Notes under the pieces: model-generated | Told to the model about the DNA's origin: nothing | Seen by the model: the letters and a program-made list of their open reading frames with translations, nothing else | Database searches by the model: none | Source: Scenedesmus sp. ARA3 | Taxonomy: Eukaryota; Chlorophyta; Chlorophyceae; Sphaeropleales; Scenedesmaceae | Assembly (NCBI GenBank): GCA_004335835.1 | Contig: RWJK01001491.1 | Span: 53,361 to 117,360 of the forward strand | DNA: 64,000 nucleotides | Direction of reading: 5' to 3' | Shown here: one piece after another, positions 12,147 to 25,198 of the stretch | Layout: every line of letters begins with the position of its first letter | How positions within the stretch are numbered: the first letter of the stretch is position 1 | Program-made: the position numbers and the translations under genes

Positions 12147-13015
12147 CCCCAGCCCCAGCCCCAGCCCCAGCCCCAGCCCCAGCCCCAGCCCCAGCCCCAG
12201 CCCCAGCCCCAGCCCATCACCGAGCCCTTCACCAAGAGCACCACCCAGCCCATCGCCCAGCCCATTGTTTACTGCAACACCCAGCCCGTCACCCAGGCCA
12301 TCACCAAGCCCGTCACCTACGCAATCACCCAGCCCGTCACCCAGCCCGTCCCCAAGACAATCACCCAGCCCGTCACCCAGCCCGTCACTCAGCCCGTTAC
12401 CCAGCACGGCGTCCCCCAGGTATGGTAACATGGAAGAAGCAAGCAGTACACATTGAGCCCATACCACAATACTTGAGTATAGGTTTGAGTGCTGCAGCCT
12501 GAACAGTCGTCATTTGCTGCTGATTTTATCGGCAGCCAAAGCCAATTGCACAGCAGCTGCCAGCTTGCTGTTGGTGCACAGCCGTCATAAGACAACCAAC
12601 TTGCAGCTACAAACAATGCCTGACGTGCGGTGTCGTGCCCGCTGCACTGTGCTCTGCGCTGCCGTTCTAAATGATCAGCGCTGCACCCCCTGCCCTGAGC
12701 ATAGCGCCAATGGCTGTCACCAGACTGACTGTCTCAGCTACAGCCACCAGCACCAACAAGCGCAACTGTATAGCCTCTGCTACGCTACGGCGGTCGTCTG
12801 ATGGGGTAGCTTTGCCGGGTGCTTTTGTGTCCGGCACATGGGCGCAGACCAATAACACTGACAATGGCAGCACCAACAGCAGCGGCGTGGCCTCATGAGT
12901 GCTGACCGTGCAGCCAAACACGTTCCGTTCGTGCAACATCACGGTGACAACCGCCACACTTTCTGGCTACCGCTTGGACCTGGCCTCCTCAATAACGACA
13001 GCGTGGGTGCAGTGG
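12147..13015 (+). pseudogene. Ser-Pro linker plus Ig-like C-terminal domain, interrupted by TGA
   Basis: Exon 12147-12419 encodes about 90 residues of (SP)n linker. It joins in phase through GTATGG and CAG to an exon starting at 12679. That exon reads SAAPPALSIAPMAVTRLTVS, then ALPGAFVSGTW, then an in-frame TGA at 12896-12898. The same frame continues with VLTVQPNTFRSCNITVTTATLSGY up to a GTGAGA donor near 13016. The order (strand, GTW, Cys, TVT.LSGY) is that of Ig-like domains at the C-termini of chlorophyte secreted proteins, and it resembles the last exon of the metalloprotease at 35901. The 5' exons were not found. The TGA inside a still recognisable domain suggests a decaying gene. A truncated active protein, a base-call error or an unrecognised splice is also possible. 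Confidence 0.5.
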
Positions 13016-13019
13016 TGAG

Positions 13020-15187
13020 AAGACCTCCGGGCTCGTGTGGCACTAGCGGCAGGCGGGCACTCAGCAGAGCTACTGTTGGTTGGCTGCTGAGCTTGTGTGT
13101 GCCGTAGTTAGAGCAAACAATCTCTGCACATGTCTGTGCTGACAGCACTGCCGCAGAGCTGGCCGTTAGGACCGTTTCCTTCCTTGAATGTTGCGGGTGG
13201 ATGTGCCCATCAATCAGCTTGGCTGACCCCGCAGCATGGATTGAGTCTTTGTAGCAGCATTTTTGCTGCTGTCACACCTTGTGTGTTGTGCGCTGTACCT
13301 GGCTGCACATCCACAGCAGCTGCAGCAGCATGTGTGGTCACTGCCACTTAGGCATTGCCGTGCAGGAGTGACTGCACGTCATTAGTTACTGGCCCTGGTG
13401 CTTCCTCTGCATGGCTGATACATGATGCGGCACAGTGCCGGACACAGCACTAGACACACAAGCTTGCTGCAGTCACACAACAGCTGCGAGGGCCGTGGTG
13501 CCCTGTAGCAGCTGCACCCGCACTTTCCTGGGTGATCGCAGCGGCTGGTGGCTAGCACTCAATGATGCGTGCATTGGTGGGATTGGTGCAGCTGTTTCCC
13601 AAGCTCAATGCCGGCAGCAAGGTGTGCACCTGCGTGCACGCGACATCATGTGCATAAGGTCACACATGGCGCTGGTTGCAAGTGTGGCCGTGCTTTGCTT
13701 GGATGTGGACCGCAGCAGGGTTGCGCTTGACCACCAGCGGCTTGCTTGTGTTGCTGTTGTGCAGTCGGTCGGTGCATGCAGCAGCGCCTGCAATCATGTA
13801 TACCCTTGCTGCACCAAATATTTGCTGCAAATGCGCTTGTGAACGTTTGTTTTACTGGAGGTGCGGCAGGCTGTCCCAGATGTTGCAACCGGTTACTTTA
13901 GGTGCCTGTTGCAAGCTGCCAGGGTTCAAAGCAGTCTGTCCAGCGGTGCGCAAAACACCGCAAGGCTTATGTGTGTTATGTTTGGGCGGTTGCACCGGTG
14001 TCAGGTGTGCTATATTCATGCCACTGCTGAGGGTCCTTGGCAACTTCAACTGATGCATTGTGATTGGGCTGTTGTGGGTTTGGTGACATTGTGACCAGGT
14101 TGAAAGCAGAAGCGGGCAATCTTATTGGGGGAGACGAATGTGCCTGACTATTTGCAAGCAGCGGCTGCCCAGCGGTGTCCTCGCGTATGCTGCTGGGTTG
14201 CTCGGCTATCCTTGGATTGGATCGCATTTGGCCTGATAACGGCTGCAACTGTCGGGCGGTATATTCAGCAGCACTGCTCATTCTAGTACAAACGATTGCT
14301 TGAGTGCTCTTACGCATTGTGCTGGTATGTTAATACTATCTGCAGGCTGCGCAGCTTCCAGTGTAACTGGTGTACACTGCCATAGAGCTTTCACGCCGTC
14401 GAGTACACTTCCTGAGGTGCAGAGACTGTATTCGTATACTTTACCCGGTTGAAGAGGCACCAAGTACCTGCGCCGCAAGCAGAGTGCATGAAACACCCCC
14501 GTGGGCCAGATACAGCTATCCTTTCATGGCTAGACCACTATGCTCACAAACATGCCATGAACGGCCCCCTCAGCTGCAAGTGAACAGACGATGCGCATGC
14601 TACACATGCTACACATGCGCAAGTCATAGCTACTACCGAACAGCACTGCTGACGGCATGCCGCCATGACTGCAGAGTTGTGGTGCACCGTGCACTGGCAT
14701 TGTGTTCCGTATTAAACATGAAACACTGGCACTCGTGTGCCGTACAAATGTATGGCATATTGTGGGCTGGCAATAGTTTGTTGGCTCGATGAGGAAATGT
14801 GCTGTCATTGCATCTCGTTTCAAGTGCCAGAATCAATATGATGGTGCTTCAAGAAGTGCATTGCGTAACACATTCTGAGCAGAACAGCTGTTCTGCTGCA
14901 GCAGCACAGGTAGCAGCCTGTGTGCGCCCTGGCGTATGGCTGTCATCCTGAAGTCAGCTTCTTCAACACGTTCTAACAGCAAGGCCGCGACTGCTACAGC
15001 CGAGCTCTAAGTGACCACTCAACCAATAACAGCCAATGAGCATTCCATGTACCTGCCCTGTGACACGCAAAGAAAAGCGCAGGTAGCCGCCCAAGCATCT
15101 CTTGAGGCGCAGCAGGGATTGCTGTTCAGCTGTGCACCGCCCTGAAGCTGCACCAGTTGGGAAGCTGCACCGGAGCTGTCACTGCTG
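13020..15187. other. Intergenic region, nothing recognised
   Basis: No family was recognisable on either strand. The open frames present are short and Cys/Ala-rich, without splice-consistent continuations that I could find. It lies between the degenerate Ig-like gene and the 3' end of the phosphodiesterase gene, whose 3' UTR presumably occupies the right part. Confidence 0.4.
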
Positions 15188-17731
15188 TCAGCCTGGGCGC
15201 TGCTGCTGCTGTTGCTGCTGCTCCTGCTCTTTCCACATGGCATAGTTGTCCAGCACAGCTTCCAGCATCGGCCGGCAGCCGGGGAAGCGCTGCAGCAGGG
15301 CAGAAGAAGTGGCATCATCATCAGATTCATGCAACCCCCAAACACAACAGAACAACCAACTGCATCGCGCCAAATCAGAGCCAGGCTGGCGCCATAATGC
15401 AGATTGTATGCGCCACGTAATACGTGGAGCAGAACGTTTCACATTGTAGCATCTTTTCCTGGCGATTCTGTGACAGTCCCTGACCTCAGACACCCTGTCG
15501 CCAACGTGCAATCTGTCACACACTTGTTCCCCACCGCCCTTCCACAATCACCTGAACCAGATCTGTGCAAAGCAGCAGCGCCACGCTGTCACACCAAGCG
15601 CCTTACAAGACAGGAGATGTCCAAGCCTTTCACCTCCCGGCACTCCCCGCTCTTCCCCAAGCAATGGACTGAACGCAATGTGATGAAGCAGCTCACCTGT
15701 GCCAGGCTGGTGTACAGCGGCAGCGCCACGATGTCGAAGAAACCGACCTGGCTGCGGCTGATGCCCTGCTTGGTCCGGTCCATCAGCGGAGACACAGCCA
15801 GCCCCGCGGCGCGCTCACGGTCACCCTGCAGCCAGCCACACACATGCGGGGCACCAGTGAGTGAGTGAGTGAGTGAGTGAGTGAGTGAGTGAGTGAGTGA
15901 CTACCCAGGCAGCTCTGCAGCTCCTGGGCACAGTAACGCTGGAGAGGGTGTGGTGGCCAGGGGCCCCCCTCACCTGTCATACGACCCTCTGCTGTCCCGC
16001 CTCTCACCTGTCGGAAGTTCTCCTCTTCCAGCGCAGCCACCCAGCGCTTATGCACCTCACGAGGCGCTGCTAGATGGCCCAGGTCACCCGCCTTGAGTGC
16101 CATCTGCAGCGGCACAAGAGGCCAGCAGTAGCAGGACATTGCAGGAGTGACGTGGGTGGTGTTGCAGCAGACAGCGAGCGGAAGTGGTACGACTGCCAGA
16201 GACGGGTGGAGGTTGATCACAGGCAGCAGACACGGGTGGAGGTTGATCACAGGCAGCAGACACGCTACACACACGTTGCATTCCTGTGGCTGCTTGCACG
16301 CAACATGCGCTGCACAAAGCACGAGCACCTGCCATATCCAGCCAATCCATCCAGATCTGCCTTTGCAGATGAACAGCAAACGCTGATGCACCAGAACACA
16401 GCCCGCAGCAAACTACCCCGTGCACCAGCCTAAGCCGCCAGGTCAGCGAGGGCCAGCACACCTGCAGGTACAAGCTGCGTGCTGCTGCATCCTCCTCCTC
16501 AATGCAGCAGCCACCATCAGCAGACAAACTGGCGCCAGCGCCAGCGCCAACGCCGCCGCGCTTTAGCATGCTGCTGCCGCTGCGCAGCCTGCCCAGCACA
16601 AAGCTGCCGCCAGCAGTGCTGCAAGCTGCAGGAGCTGCTGGCGTACCCCCGGTTGTGCTGCTTGTGCGCGCGGCAACATCACCGAGTGCACCAGACACCG
16701 CATGACTCGACTGCAGCTGGTGCCTGCTGGGGGCGGCACTGACACTCGGGCTCTCTGCCGCAGTGGCGCCTGCCGCTGCAGCTGGCAGCGCCATTGCCGT
16801 GGCGCTGCTGCTGCTGCGCGCCATGCTTAGGGCTGCGAGCAGGTGCACCTTCGACTGGAACAGCCCGTGTATTGCAAAGTGCTGCTTCATGTCTGTGGCC
16901 AGCACCATGTCGATGATCAGCCGCCGCAGCAGCTCCTGGCAGGAACAGCAGCAGCAAGCAGGCACAGGCCGTGCAGCGTAAGTCGCAGCACTGCAGCCGA
17001 CAGCGTGCAGCGCCATGCATACAGCGCACACAGCGCCAGGTGGTTGAAGAGACACTCTTGTGTGCAGCGCAGCGAGCCGTGCCGGCCTCACCCGGCTGAC
17101 ATGCGGCAGGCCGCGCAGGAAGTCGTACGTAGCATGTATGTCTTCGCATTTGACGGGCACGCGGACACACCACAATACATCACCAAGCTGGCATGTGGCA
17201 TGCAACGAACAAGGTTTGCTCAGCACACATGCGCCAGCTACCTGATGCCTGTGTGGAGTTAACCCAACACCATATCGCCAGACCACAACATCCCGTCTCA
17301 CCCAACTGGCGCGCGGCATGCTCCGCAGGGACTCGTGCGCACTGCGGTTACCTGCCTGTCCGAACAAATGCTCGACCATGTTGCCACACCGCAGCATCAC
17401 CCCTGGACATCCCGCCTCACCCGGCTGGCGCGCGGCATGCCGCGCAGGAAGTCGTGCACACCGCGGTTACCTGCCTGCCTGTCTGATGACAAATGCGCGA
17501 CCATGCTGCCACACCACAGCATCACCCCTGGACATCCCGCCTCACCCGGCTGGCGCGCGGCATGCCGCGCAGAAAGTCATGCTCCACCAGCGCGCCCCAG
17601 CTGGCGGCCAGGTGGTGGTTCTCATGCGGCGAGTGGTCGTTGTACAGCAGCGCCAGCGCGTCGCCGGAGCGCACCAGGAAGTCGTTGTTCACGCCGCGGT
17701 GCTCGAAGTCGTGCACCACCTGCGCAGCAGC

Positions 17732-17771
<40 letters not shown>

Positions 17772-20700
17772 GCAGCAGCAGCAGCAGTTGCTTTGGCTCC
17801 GTGAATGTGCATGTGCTGGAGCGCACCAGGACGTCGTTGTTCAAGCCGCTGTGCTTAGAGTTGTGCACCACCTGCGCAGCAGCGGCAGCATGGGCTTTGG
17901 GTCTATGTTTCTGCACATGCACATACGCGTGCTGAGCTGGTGAGGACGTTGGGGTGCGTTTGGCCTGGCGCACATGCGCCCGGGTAGCCAGCATTCGTTT
18001 GCATTGGGGAGCAGCTGTGCTTCTGCGAAGCTATGTCGATATGTGCTACAGACTGAAACCATGTGCTGCCAGGACTGCCACCTGCCGAGCGGACATAAGG
18101 AGGCACTCACAGCGGCCATATACGCTGCCACTGTGGATATGTCATCGGCTGCAGCTGCAGCACCCAAGCCCCCACGCGTCAGCAGCACGTGTACGTTGCG
18201 CGTCACGTCGGCTGCATGGGTCCTGTTGTGATAGGGGTTAGGTGGGTAGCCCTGCTCCAGCCGCACCAGCCAGCGAGCCAGGCGGCCCTCATCGAGGCCG
18301 CACTGTAACAGCAGCAGCATAGCAGAGACAGTAGCGAGGGGCGACAGAAGCAGCCGTCAGCAACAGCGTGATCTTGGAAACATGCGGCTGCCAACACAGG
18401 CAGTGGCGATATGAACAGCAGGCAGCGGCTGGCTGTAGCTACACACTGGACAGCACACACGTACCGAAACGCAGCGCCACAACAGCTATCTGGCAGTGAC
18501 ACGCAGCCGGGCACATGCCGTGCCGCCTCACCCGCTTCACGAGGTTGCTGCGCTTCAGCAGGAAAAATGCCAGCACGCTTAGCGGCCTGTTGCCACTGAC
18601 GGCCGCAAGCTTGAACGAGTCAAACTGCCAGTCCTCAACACGCGCCAGCAGCGCTTCAAGCTGGCAACACAGGCGCACAAGCAGGCAGGACAGTGTTGAG
18701 GAGGAAGGAAGGGCAGCACCAACAGCGCCGGCAGCACCATGCAGTCACATCAGCTGCAGCACTGCAGAGCATGACGACCAAGTCCTGCACTGTTTGCTTA
18801 AACAGCAGCTTCAAGCACTCGCACAGGGAGTACGATAGCCCATTTACTGTTGCTGCAGCACAACTCACCTCAAGGGTTGGTGACGTCACCAGTGCTACCA
18901 CGTCACGCGCAGCGGCAGTGACAGAGCCAGGTGGGGCACTGCTGCTACCACCGCTGTTACCCAAGCCGCCGCCTACTGCAGCTGCACTGGCGCTGCTTCC
19001 ACTGCCACCAGCAGAAGCAGCAGCAGCAGCAGGCACATTGGCACACACGCTGCAGCCAGCGGCTGTGACAGCAGCAGCCTGCAGCGTGTCCACAGTGACC
19101 TTGGGATACGCCGACACCAGCTGCGGCCAGTACTGCTTGCTGGCAGTGGTGGTGTTGACTTGCCCGAGCTGATCAGGGCCAGCTTCAGTGCTGCCAGCGC
19201 TGGTTGCCGCAGCTGCTGCTGCTGCTGTACTGCACCTGCTGCCAGCAGCGGCGCCTTTGCTGGTGCCCGCTGCTGCATGGTGAGAGGCAGAGCCAGCGCG
19301 TGTGCCTGCAGGCGAGGAAGGCGCTGCGCCACCGCCGCTGCCAGAAGCACTGAAGCTGCCGCTGTTGCTCCTTCCAATTCCGGCAGCGTAAATGAATAAG
19401 CTGCTGCTGCTGGTGCTAGCCTGTGCATTGGTTTCTGCTGATAAGCTAGCTGCATCGCCCCCTACATCTGGCGGTGAGGACGTTGCCTCCTGCAAGCAGT
19501 GCCCACCACACGTAGTTCAGCACCTGCTTCCTTTTGTTTTGTTGGTGCTCTGTGCCTCCCACGCCTACATGGGAGCGCCGGCATGTTGTCATGCACATAC
19601 TCTGCTGCAGCTGCCTTGGCTATCACCATCGCTGAAGTATTCACCACTGTGATGTGTGGTGTCATACAATATAGAAAGCGTCCCAGACATGCAGCTCAGC
19701 ATCGCACATGTACAGAGCAACGTTACACATGCAGCTCGTGTATGGCAGCCCCTCTGCATCCTGCTGATCTACTGATCTCTCTGTCTCACCGCCACTGATG
19801 CGCCGCCGCCACCAGCCCAAGCCCTGGTGCTCAGCATCTGCAGCAGGCTCGCGCCAACTTCACTGTCATATGCCAGCGCTTGAGTGTGGTGCAGCACTTG
19901 CTCGTCCAGGAACAGCGGCGCGTGCATGTTGCTGCTGCTGGTGAGCAGCGCGTCCCGCAGCCCTTCCACGTCTTCGAGCGCTACAGAGGCACCCTGCAGG
20001 CAGCAGTCAACGGCGGCAGCAGCAGAGCATTACAATGCGGCTGGTGTGTGCAGCATCAGGACCTCCATCGTGACAGCTGTCACACGGATCTCGCATTTCG
20101 CCAACATTTGCATCCTGCTGTTGCCAGCCTCCTCCATTAGTTGCCTGTAGTTCATGCAGCTCACATTGAGCGCTGTCACCAGGTAGCTGACACGCGCCCT
20201 GAGTGACACACACAAACATTGCATCACATGTGCTGCTGCAACGAGCCTCACCAGCAGCAGCTTGTCCAGCAGCTGCAGCGTCTTCTCAGCAGCGCTGCTG
20301 GTGTCTATAGCCGGCAGGTAACAGGCATTCAGGCCGCTGCTGTCGCCCGCAGCTGCTGCCGCTGCCGCCACTGCTGCTGCCTCAGCAGCAGCGGCCTCTG
20401 CTGCTGCTGCCGCCGCCTCTGCTTGCTGCTGCTGCTGCAGTGCCTCCTCCAGCTGCACCTCCAGCTGCCGCATGTGGCTGCTGTACTGCTCCTCAACTGA
20501 CTTGACCTGCACATGCATATGCCAGGAGAAGGTCAGAGCAATTCAAGGAAAGAGTTCACAGAAACTGCATGACCTGAAAGCGCTACAACACTGCTTTATC
20601 TGACGCAGGAGAGCTGTTGCAGGCGGTGCTGCTCAGGCTGCATCAGGTGCACTGCACCACCTGCCGTTTAGTGTTGCAGGTGTGCCAACCAGTCACAGCA

Positions 20701-20883
20701 TGCGCTTGATGGACCATCACGGCTGCATCCCACCTGAGTTATGTTCTGCTCCGTGACCAGCAGCGCAGGCAGCCCAGTGACCGGGTCGTCCATACCCCAC
20801 ATCTCGTACAGCACCCAGCGGCACTTGCCTGGCCTCCGCTTGCTGTAGCGCAGCTGCGGCAGACGAAAGCACGGCTCCTGCGG

Positions 20884-20919
<36 letters not shown>

Positions 20920-23741
20920 AGCAGTCATTCATGCTCCACCACAGGCAGAGGCGCTGAGCAGTGCAAGAGCAGGCCGGTGGAGCAGCTGACTGGTCTAGCA
21001 GCGCCTGCATCCAGCGCAAAGGAAGCCACCTACATGCACCCCTGCCGATACCTGGCACAGCTGTGAGCGCAGGGGACAGTATGATAAAAACTGCGGGTCC
21101 TTGCAGGTAATGTAACGGTGAAGGGCATGCGCGCCACTGCAGTAAGTGCAAACCAAAGCAGCTGTTGCGCAGGCCGCAAGCAGAACATGGCAGGTGCTGT
21201 CAGCAGCTGCGTGTGGTGCTCAGGTTCCTGCTTGTACCCTGTTCACAAAGATCGTGTTGCTGATGACAGCAAAGATCTGCTCCGCGCTCAGGCCACCGTC
21301 ACACTGCCCAATGGCAAGGTACTGCGGCAGTGTGTACGTCTTGTGCTCGCCCAGGTGCTCTGCAAAACCACACGGGAGGGCAGCAGCACAAAGTTGAGAC
21401 GAATCCTGTCAAAGCAGCGCCATGCGGCGAGATGTGCAAGTACATTGCAGAGCACCTCTGGCAGGCTTCGTGTGTTTGCACACAACTGCAGTGCGCTGCT
21501 GCTGGACATCTGCGTCGTCCCTGCATGTGCTGCAGCGCGCTCACCGCGCATGTTGTTCTTGGCGCGCTTGTTGGCGGCCAGCAGCTGCCCCTGCGCATCA
21601 AACAGGAACTGGAACATGGCGTGGTTGTCGCACATCTCCGTCAGCCGCAGCTGCTGCGCTTCGTTCTCCGTTCCAACCTGAGCTGCTTGCATGCCATTGC
21701 TGTTGCTGTTGATGCGCAGTTTCAGCTGCCGCAGGCTGCCGCCTGCATGAGATACGCTACCACTGCTGCTGCAGCTGCTCTGCAGCAGTGCCGTACTGCT
21801 GGACATGTCGGACACCAGCAAGCTGCCTGGGTGCTGCTGGTACATCTGCTGCTTGCTCATAGCGTGCAAGACTGACTTGTCCGAGATGCTGTGTAAGCTG
21901 CGGACACCAGGTGCTGAAGCGCCTGCAGCTGCCCGAGCTGCGTTGAAGCTACCAGGCCGACGGTAGCCAGCACTGCTGAAGCCTGCTGCTGGATCTGCAG
22001 CAGCAGCAGCAGCCGCTGCAGGAAACTCCCGCGATGCCTGCCTGTCAAAGGACTGCTGCAGCCTCTGTGCAGCCGCCTGCACCTCAGGCCCGCAGCGCCC
22101 GCCATCTTCTGAGCTGCGCGTGGTTGCACCTGCAGTTGCTGCTGCTGCAGCGACAGCCGTGCAAGACAAGCTGCTTTGCGGGGACCGCCTGCTCTGCCCA
22201 AAACCAGCAGCAGCAGCACCAATTTCACAGCCGCTAGGCCCGTGCTGTGGAGGTGCAGCGCATTGTTCGCTGATGCTGCAAGACCCAGGCGGCACTTTTG
22301 CGTGTAAGCTCTGCTGCTGCTGCTGCTGCTGCTGTGCCGCACGGCCGCTGACTGGCCACGGTTGCTGCTGCAGGGGTGCTGCCGCTGACATCACCTCAGG
22401 CTGCAGGTTGAGCTGCTGCGTGAGCGCCAGCTGCAGCGCCGCCAGCTGGCTGCTGCTGCGCTCCACTGACAGCGCTTCCAAGCTTTTGCGCGTGCTGCCA
22501 TTGCTGCTGCGGGGCCTGCTGCTTGCGGGCTGGAACCCCACCACCTGCTCCAGGCAGCAGGCCAGAAGGCGAAGCCAGCAGAGCAGTGCTGCTGCACTGT
22601 CAAGTGGAGCAGCTACATGCAAGTACAACAGAAGGCCAACACAACACATGGCTGCAGTGCAAAGCATCACGCACATGCGGGGGGCGCTGGCATTACTTGC
22701 TGCTCAGGCATGCCACACCCACCTGCACCATGCAGGCGGGGACCTGCCTGCCCTTCTGCAGCACGCTGCATGCATGTAGCCGCGCAGACACTTGCAGGAT
22801 GTTTGCTGGCAGCGGCAGGAATGCTGCGTGTGCCGCACAGCTGCTGCCGTTGACCCTGGCGCTGCATGTGTACGCTGTAGAGCAGGCAGCACTTGTTGTG
22901 GTGATGGTTACGACCACATCATCACCAGCCAGCTGCCCAGGCTGGGCTGTTGCTGCCTGCAAGCAGCATCAAGCCAGGAGTATGCATGTAAACCACAGCA
23001 ATAGGTACGAAACCACCAGCAGCCCAGTGATGGTTGAGACTGGCGGCACCTTGCAGAAGCGCACCAGCTGCATGAGTTGCTATTGTGCAACCCTCCAGGC
23101 TTCGAAGGATGCTTGCAGGAGGCAAGCGCTTCTGCGCATCTGCGTATGTCTGGGCGCAACCTGGTACAGGTATGCGTCATGCACATGATTACTGGCAGTG
23201 CTGCAGCACGTGAACAGCAGCCCTTGTGCATCAGCCGCAGCACTCACCTGTCCAGCCTTGCAGTCCATTGATTTCGACAGGCGCTCGTTGCTGAGCTGCC
23301 ATGCCTGCAGTGCTGCCTCGCCACCTGAGCTGAGCCATGCTGCCTGCTGCTGGGTACAGAAAGCGTCTTGCGGCAAGCCGTACAGTTGTAAAGCAGCCCT
23401 GCGGTAGCGTTGCCATTTGACAGCAGCAAAGGCGGCAGCTGGCCAATCAGCAACCAGGTTGCTGTGACACCACTCCTCATCCAATCAAATACGGAGCACT
23501 ACAAGCAAAACAGCCTGGCAGTCAACATTCACAGACACGCAGCCCTGCCTGGGCTCAATAGCAGGCTTGGCACTACTGGCAGGACTGTTGGACATGTGCT
23601 GCCCTGTTGAAGCATGAAGTTGTCAAACATATGGCGGTACCTGTTTCCCCAGATGTTTTTGCCAGTGACGGGGTTGTAGTACCAGACACCTGTCTCAAGC
23701 AAGTCAGCTGCTGCTGCTTGGTGCTTGATGTCGATGACTCT
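15188..23741 (-). CDS. PAS / coiled-coil cyclic nucleotide phosphodiesterase (5' end incomplete)
   Basis: Exons recognised (high to low): 23741-23641, 23398-23248, 22855-22723, 22544-21545, 21359-21238, 20877-20734, 20506-20252, 19993-19790, 19489-18869, 18660-18532, 18302-18111, 17719-17546, 16935-16462, 16103-16008, 15825-15697, 15289-15188 (stop). At least one exon between 23248 and 22855 and the start codon are missing from the model. A PAS-like segment (TGVWYYNPVTGKNIWGNR) comes first. A second PAS follows a long Gln/Ala/Ser region (FQFLFDAQGQLLAANKRAK), then a Glu/Gln coiled coil. The class I PDE domain has YHNRTHAADV, VVHDFEHRGVNN, NDHSPHENHH, the helix RLIIDMVLATDMKQHF and LKAGDLGH; these hold the expected metal-binding His/Asp residues. 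The enzyme hydrolyses cAMP or cGMP; specificity cannot be read. The PAS domains imply ligand or redox control. Confidence 0.85.
15855..15902. repeat. (GTGA)n tetranucleotide tract
   Basis: About twelve tandem copies of a four-base unit lie in the intron between the last catalytic exons of the phosphodiesterase. It creates a row of donor-like sequence on the plus strand but not on the coding strand. Confidence 0.9.
16203..16262. repeat. 30-base direct repeat, two copies
   Basis: A unit beginning GGGTGGAGGTTGATCACAGG occurs twice back to back in a phosphodiesterase intron. No coding role is apparent. Confidence 0.85.
17087..17540 (-). repeat. Three extra copies of the 3' end of the PDE metal-site exon with donors
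   Basis: The used exon (17719-17546) ends HDFLRGMPRASR followed by GTGAGG. Donor plus preceding exon tail recur downstream with donors near 17416, 17297 and 17087, i.e. 125, 119 and 210 bases apart. The nearest copies are close to identical; the farthest reads YDFLRGLPHVSR. Between copies the intron sequence also repeats, so whole exon-intron junction segments are duplicated. Confidence 0.85.
17820..17880 (-). repeat. Degenerate extra copy of the 5' end of the PDE metal-site exon
   Basis: Upstream of the used acceptor (17720) the head of the exon recurs after its own CTGCGCAG acceptor. It reads VVHNSKHSGLNNDVLVRS instead of VVHDFEHRGVNNDFLVRS. The catalytic HD pair is changed to HN, so use of this copy would not encode a normal metal site. 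Confidence 0.75.
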
Positions 23742-24618
23742 CTGCAGGATCAACCGTGGCGCATGCACCACAGCAGGTTGAGCAGGCGCCAGCAGCACAT
23801 GGACACCAAGCGCTGCAGCTTGCACACTGTGCTGTGACAGCTAGAAGCTGGTCATGTAAATTACATCATCGTCATCAACCACTTGCATGTGGCGGACAAG
23901 AATGTCTCTGCCAGTACCATACATGTTTTCCCAGCACACTACACTGGCACACGACCTGCTGCTGAGCAAGCGCTGCTCAGCCAGGGCCAAGCCCGCTGGC
24001 ATCTCCCCACCTGCTTGCCCTCTGATAGCGCAGACAGCTGCTGTCCCATAGCCCTACCAACCCTCAGGACAGGTTGTTGTTCAGTACTTCAGTCATCAGC
24101 AGGGGCAGGGACGTTCAACACTGTGTGTTCAATCCAGTCTGTAATTGGTGCCAGAGCTTCCATAGAGGAAATCAATACTGCTTGTGAATGTTGCAAAAGA
24201 TCACGACTGAATGCTGCGTATTCACGTGCATCAAATCAATACGTCTTGCAGCAAGCAGGTCTACGGGATGCAAAAGCCTTTTGAGCACATTGCAATTTCA
24301 TAAGTAGGCTGTGTTGCAAGTAGTTCTACCGCGCCGCGTTTAGTCCGTGCGCAACTTTACTTCCCTCACTCATGTGCCTCACACCCACCCCAGTGACACA
24401 AGAAGCCCTGTCAGGACCCTCAGAAGGTCCTCTCGCTCGAGGCCGTCGAACCAGCAGCAGGCTTCCGTGGCTTTCACCTCCTCTAAGTGTTTCTCAACTC
24501 ATCATTTTGCCTGCCTATGTCAGTAACCATAGGCGGTCCAACTTGCATGCTTGCTGAGGAATCAGCAGCTGTCGTTCATCATACTCATCACCCTACAGCT
24601 ATGATGCAGAAAGCACAT
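23742..24618. other. Gap between HAT1 3' end and recognised phosphodiesterase exons
   Basis: This region should hold the HAT1 3' UTR and the first exon(s) and promoter of the phosphodiesterase on the same strand. The frame of the 23741 exon stays open upstream to about 23825 without an ATG. No start exon was identified with confidence. Confidence 0.4.
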
Positions 24619-25153
24619 TCAAGATCCCTTGCTCCTGGCTGCCAGCACCTTCAGCTTGAGCTGCACCAGCTGCTCCATGCGCTCCGCTGTCAATTGCTGC
24701 AGGCGCTCACCCCAGTCATCAGCTGACATCTGCAGGCACATGGGCAGCAGTCACACGCAAACATGCGCTCAATGACAGACACTACCTGTACACCACGTGT
24801 GTCACAACCCCAACAGCATGGGAAGGTGCACTAACAGCATGTCACTGCAGCGAGCAACTGCGCAACGGCAGCTAGCTGTTGAGCGGTGTCCTGCAAAGCA
24901 TGCCGAGTTAGGCTCTGCCGCACGTCAGAGGGACCAGCCACCGTGCCATGACGCCTCACCTCTGTTATTGTGTGGCGCCCAACGTTGACTGTGTCCTGCA
25001 TCAGCCCCAGGCCTGCGCCCGCGTCTGCGCTGCTGCTGCGTGCCTTGTGCGGCACCTTGTACACGAACCAGTCGTCAGCCTTGCCCTCCACAGCCACCAG
25101 ACGCTTGTGCGCTGCATGCCTGCCGAACCAACCGAAGTAATGTCAAGAAGTAC

Positions 25154-25198
<45 letters not shown>

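Noticed and set aside
12110..12502. Pro-Ala and Gln-Pro repeat proteins in two other frames
   Set aside because: They are the alternative frames of the (SP)n linker; only the Ser-Pro frame splices in phase into a recognisable domain.
17087..17560. Regularly spaced 119-125 base repeats as a CRISPR array or satellite
   Set aside because: Eukaryotic intron sequence; the repeated part is exon tail plus donor, with units too long and too few for CRISPR.
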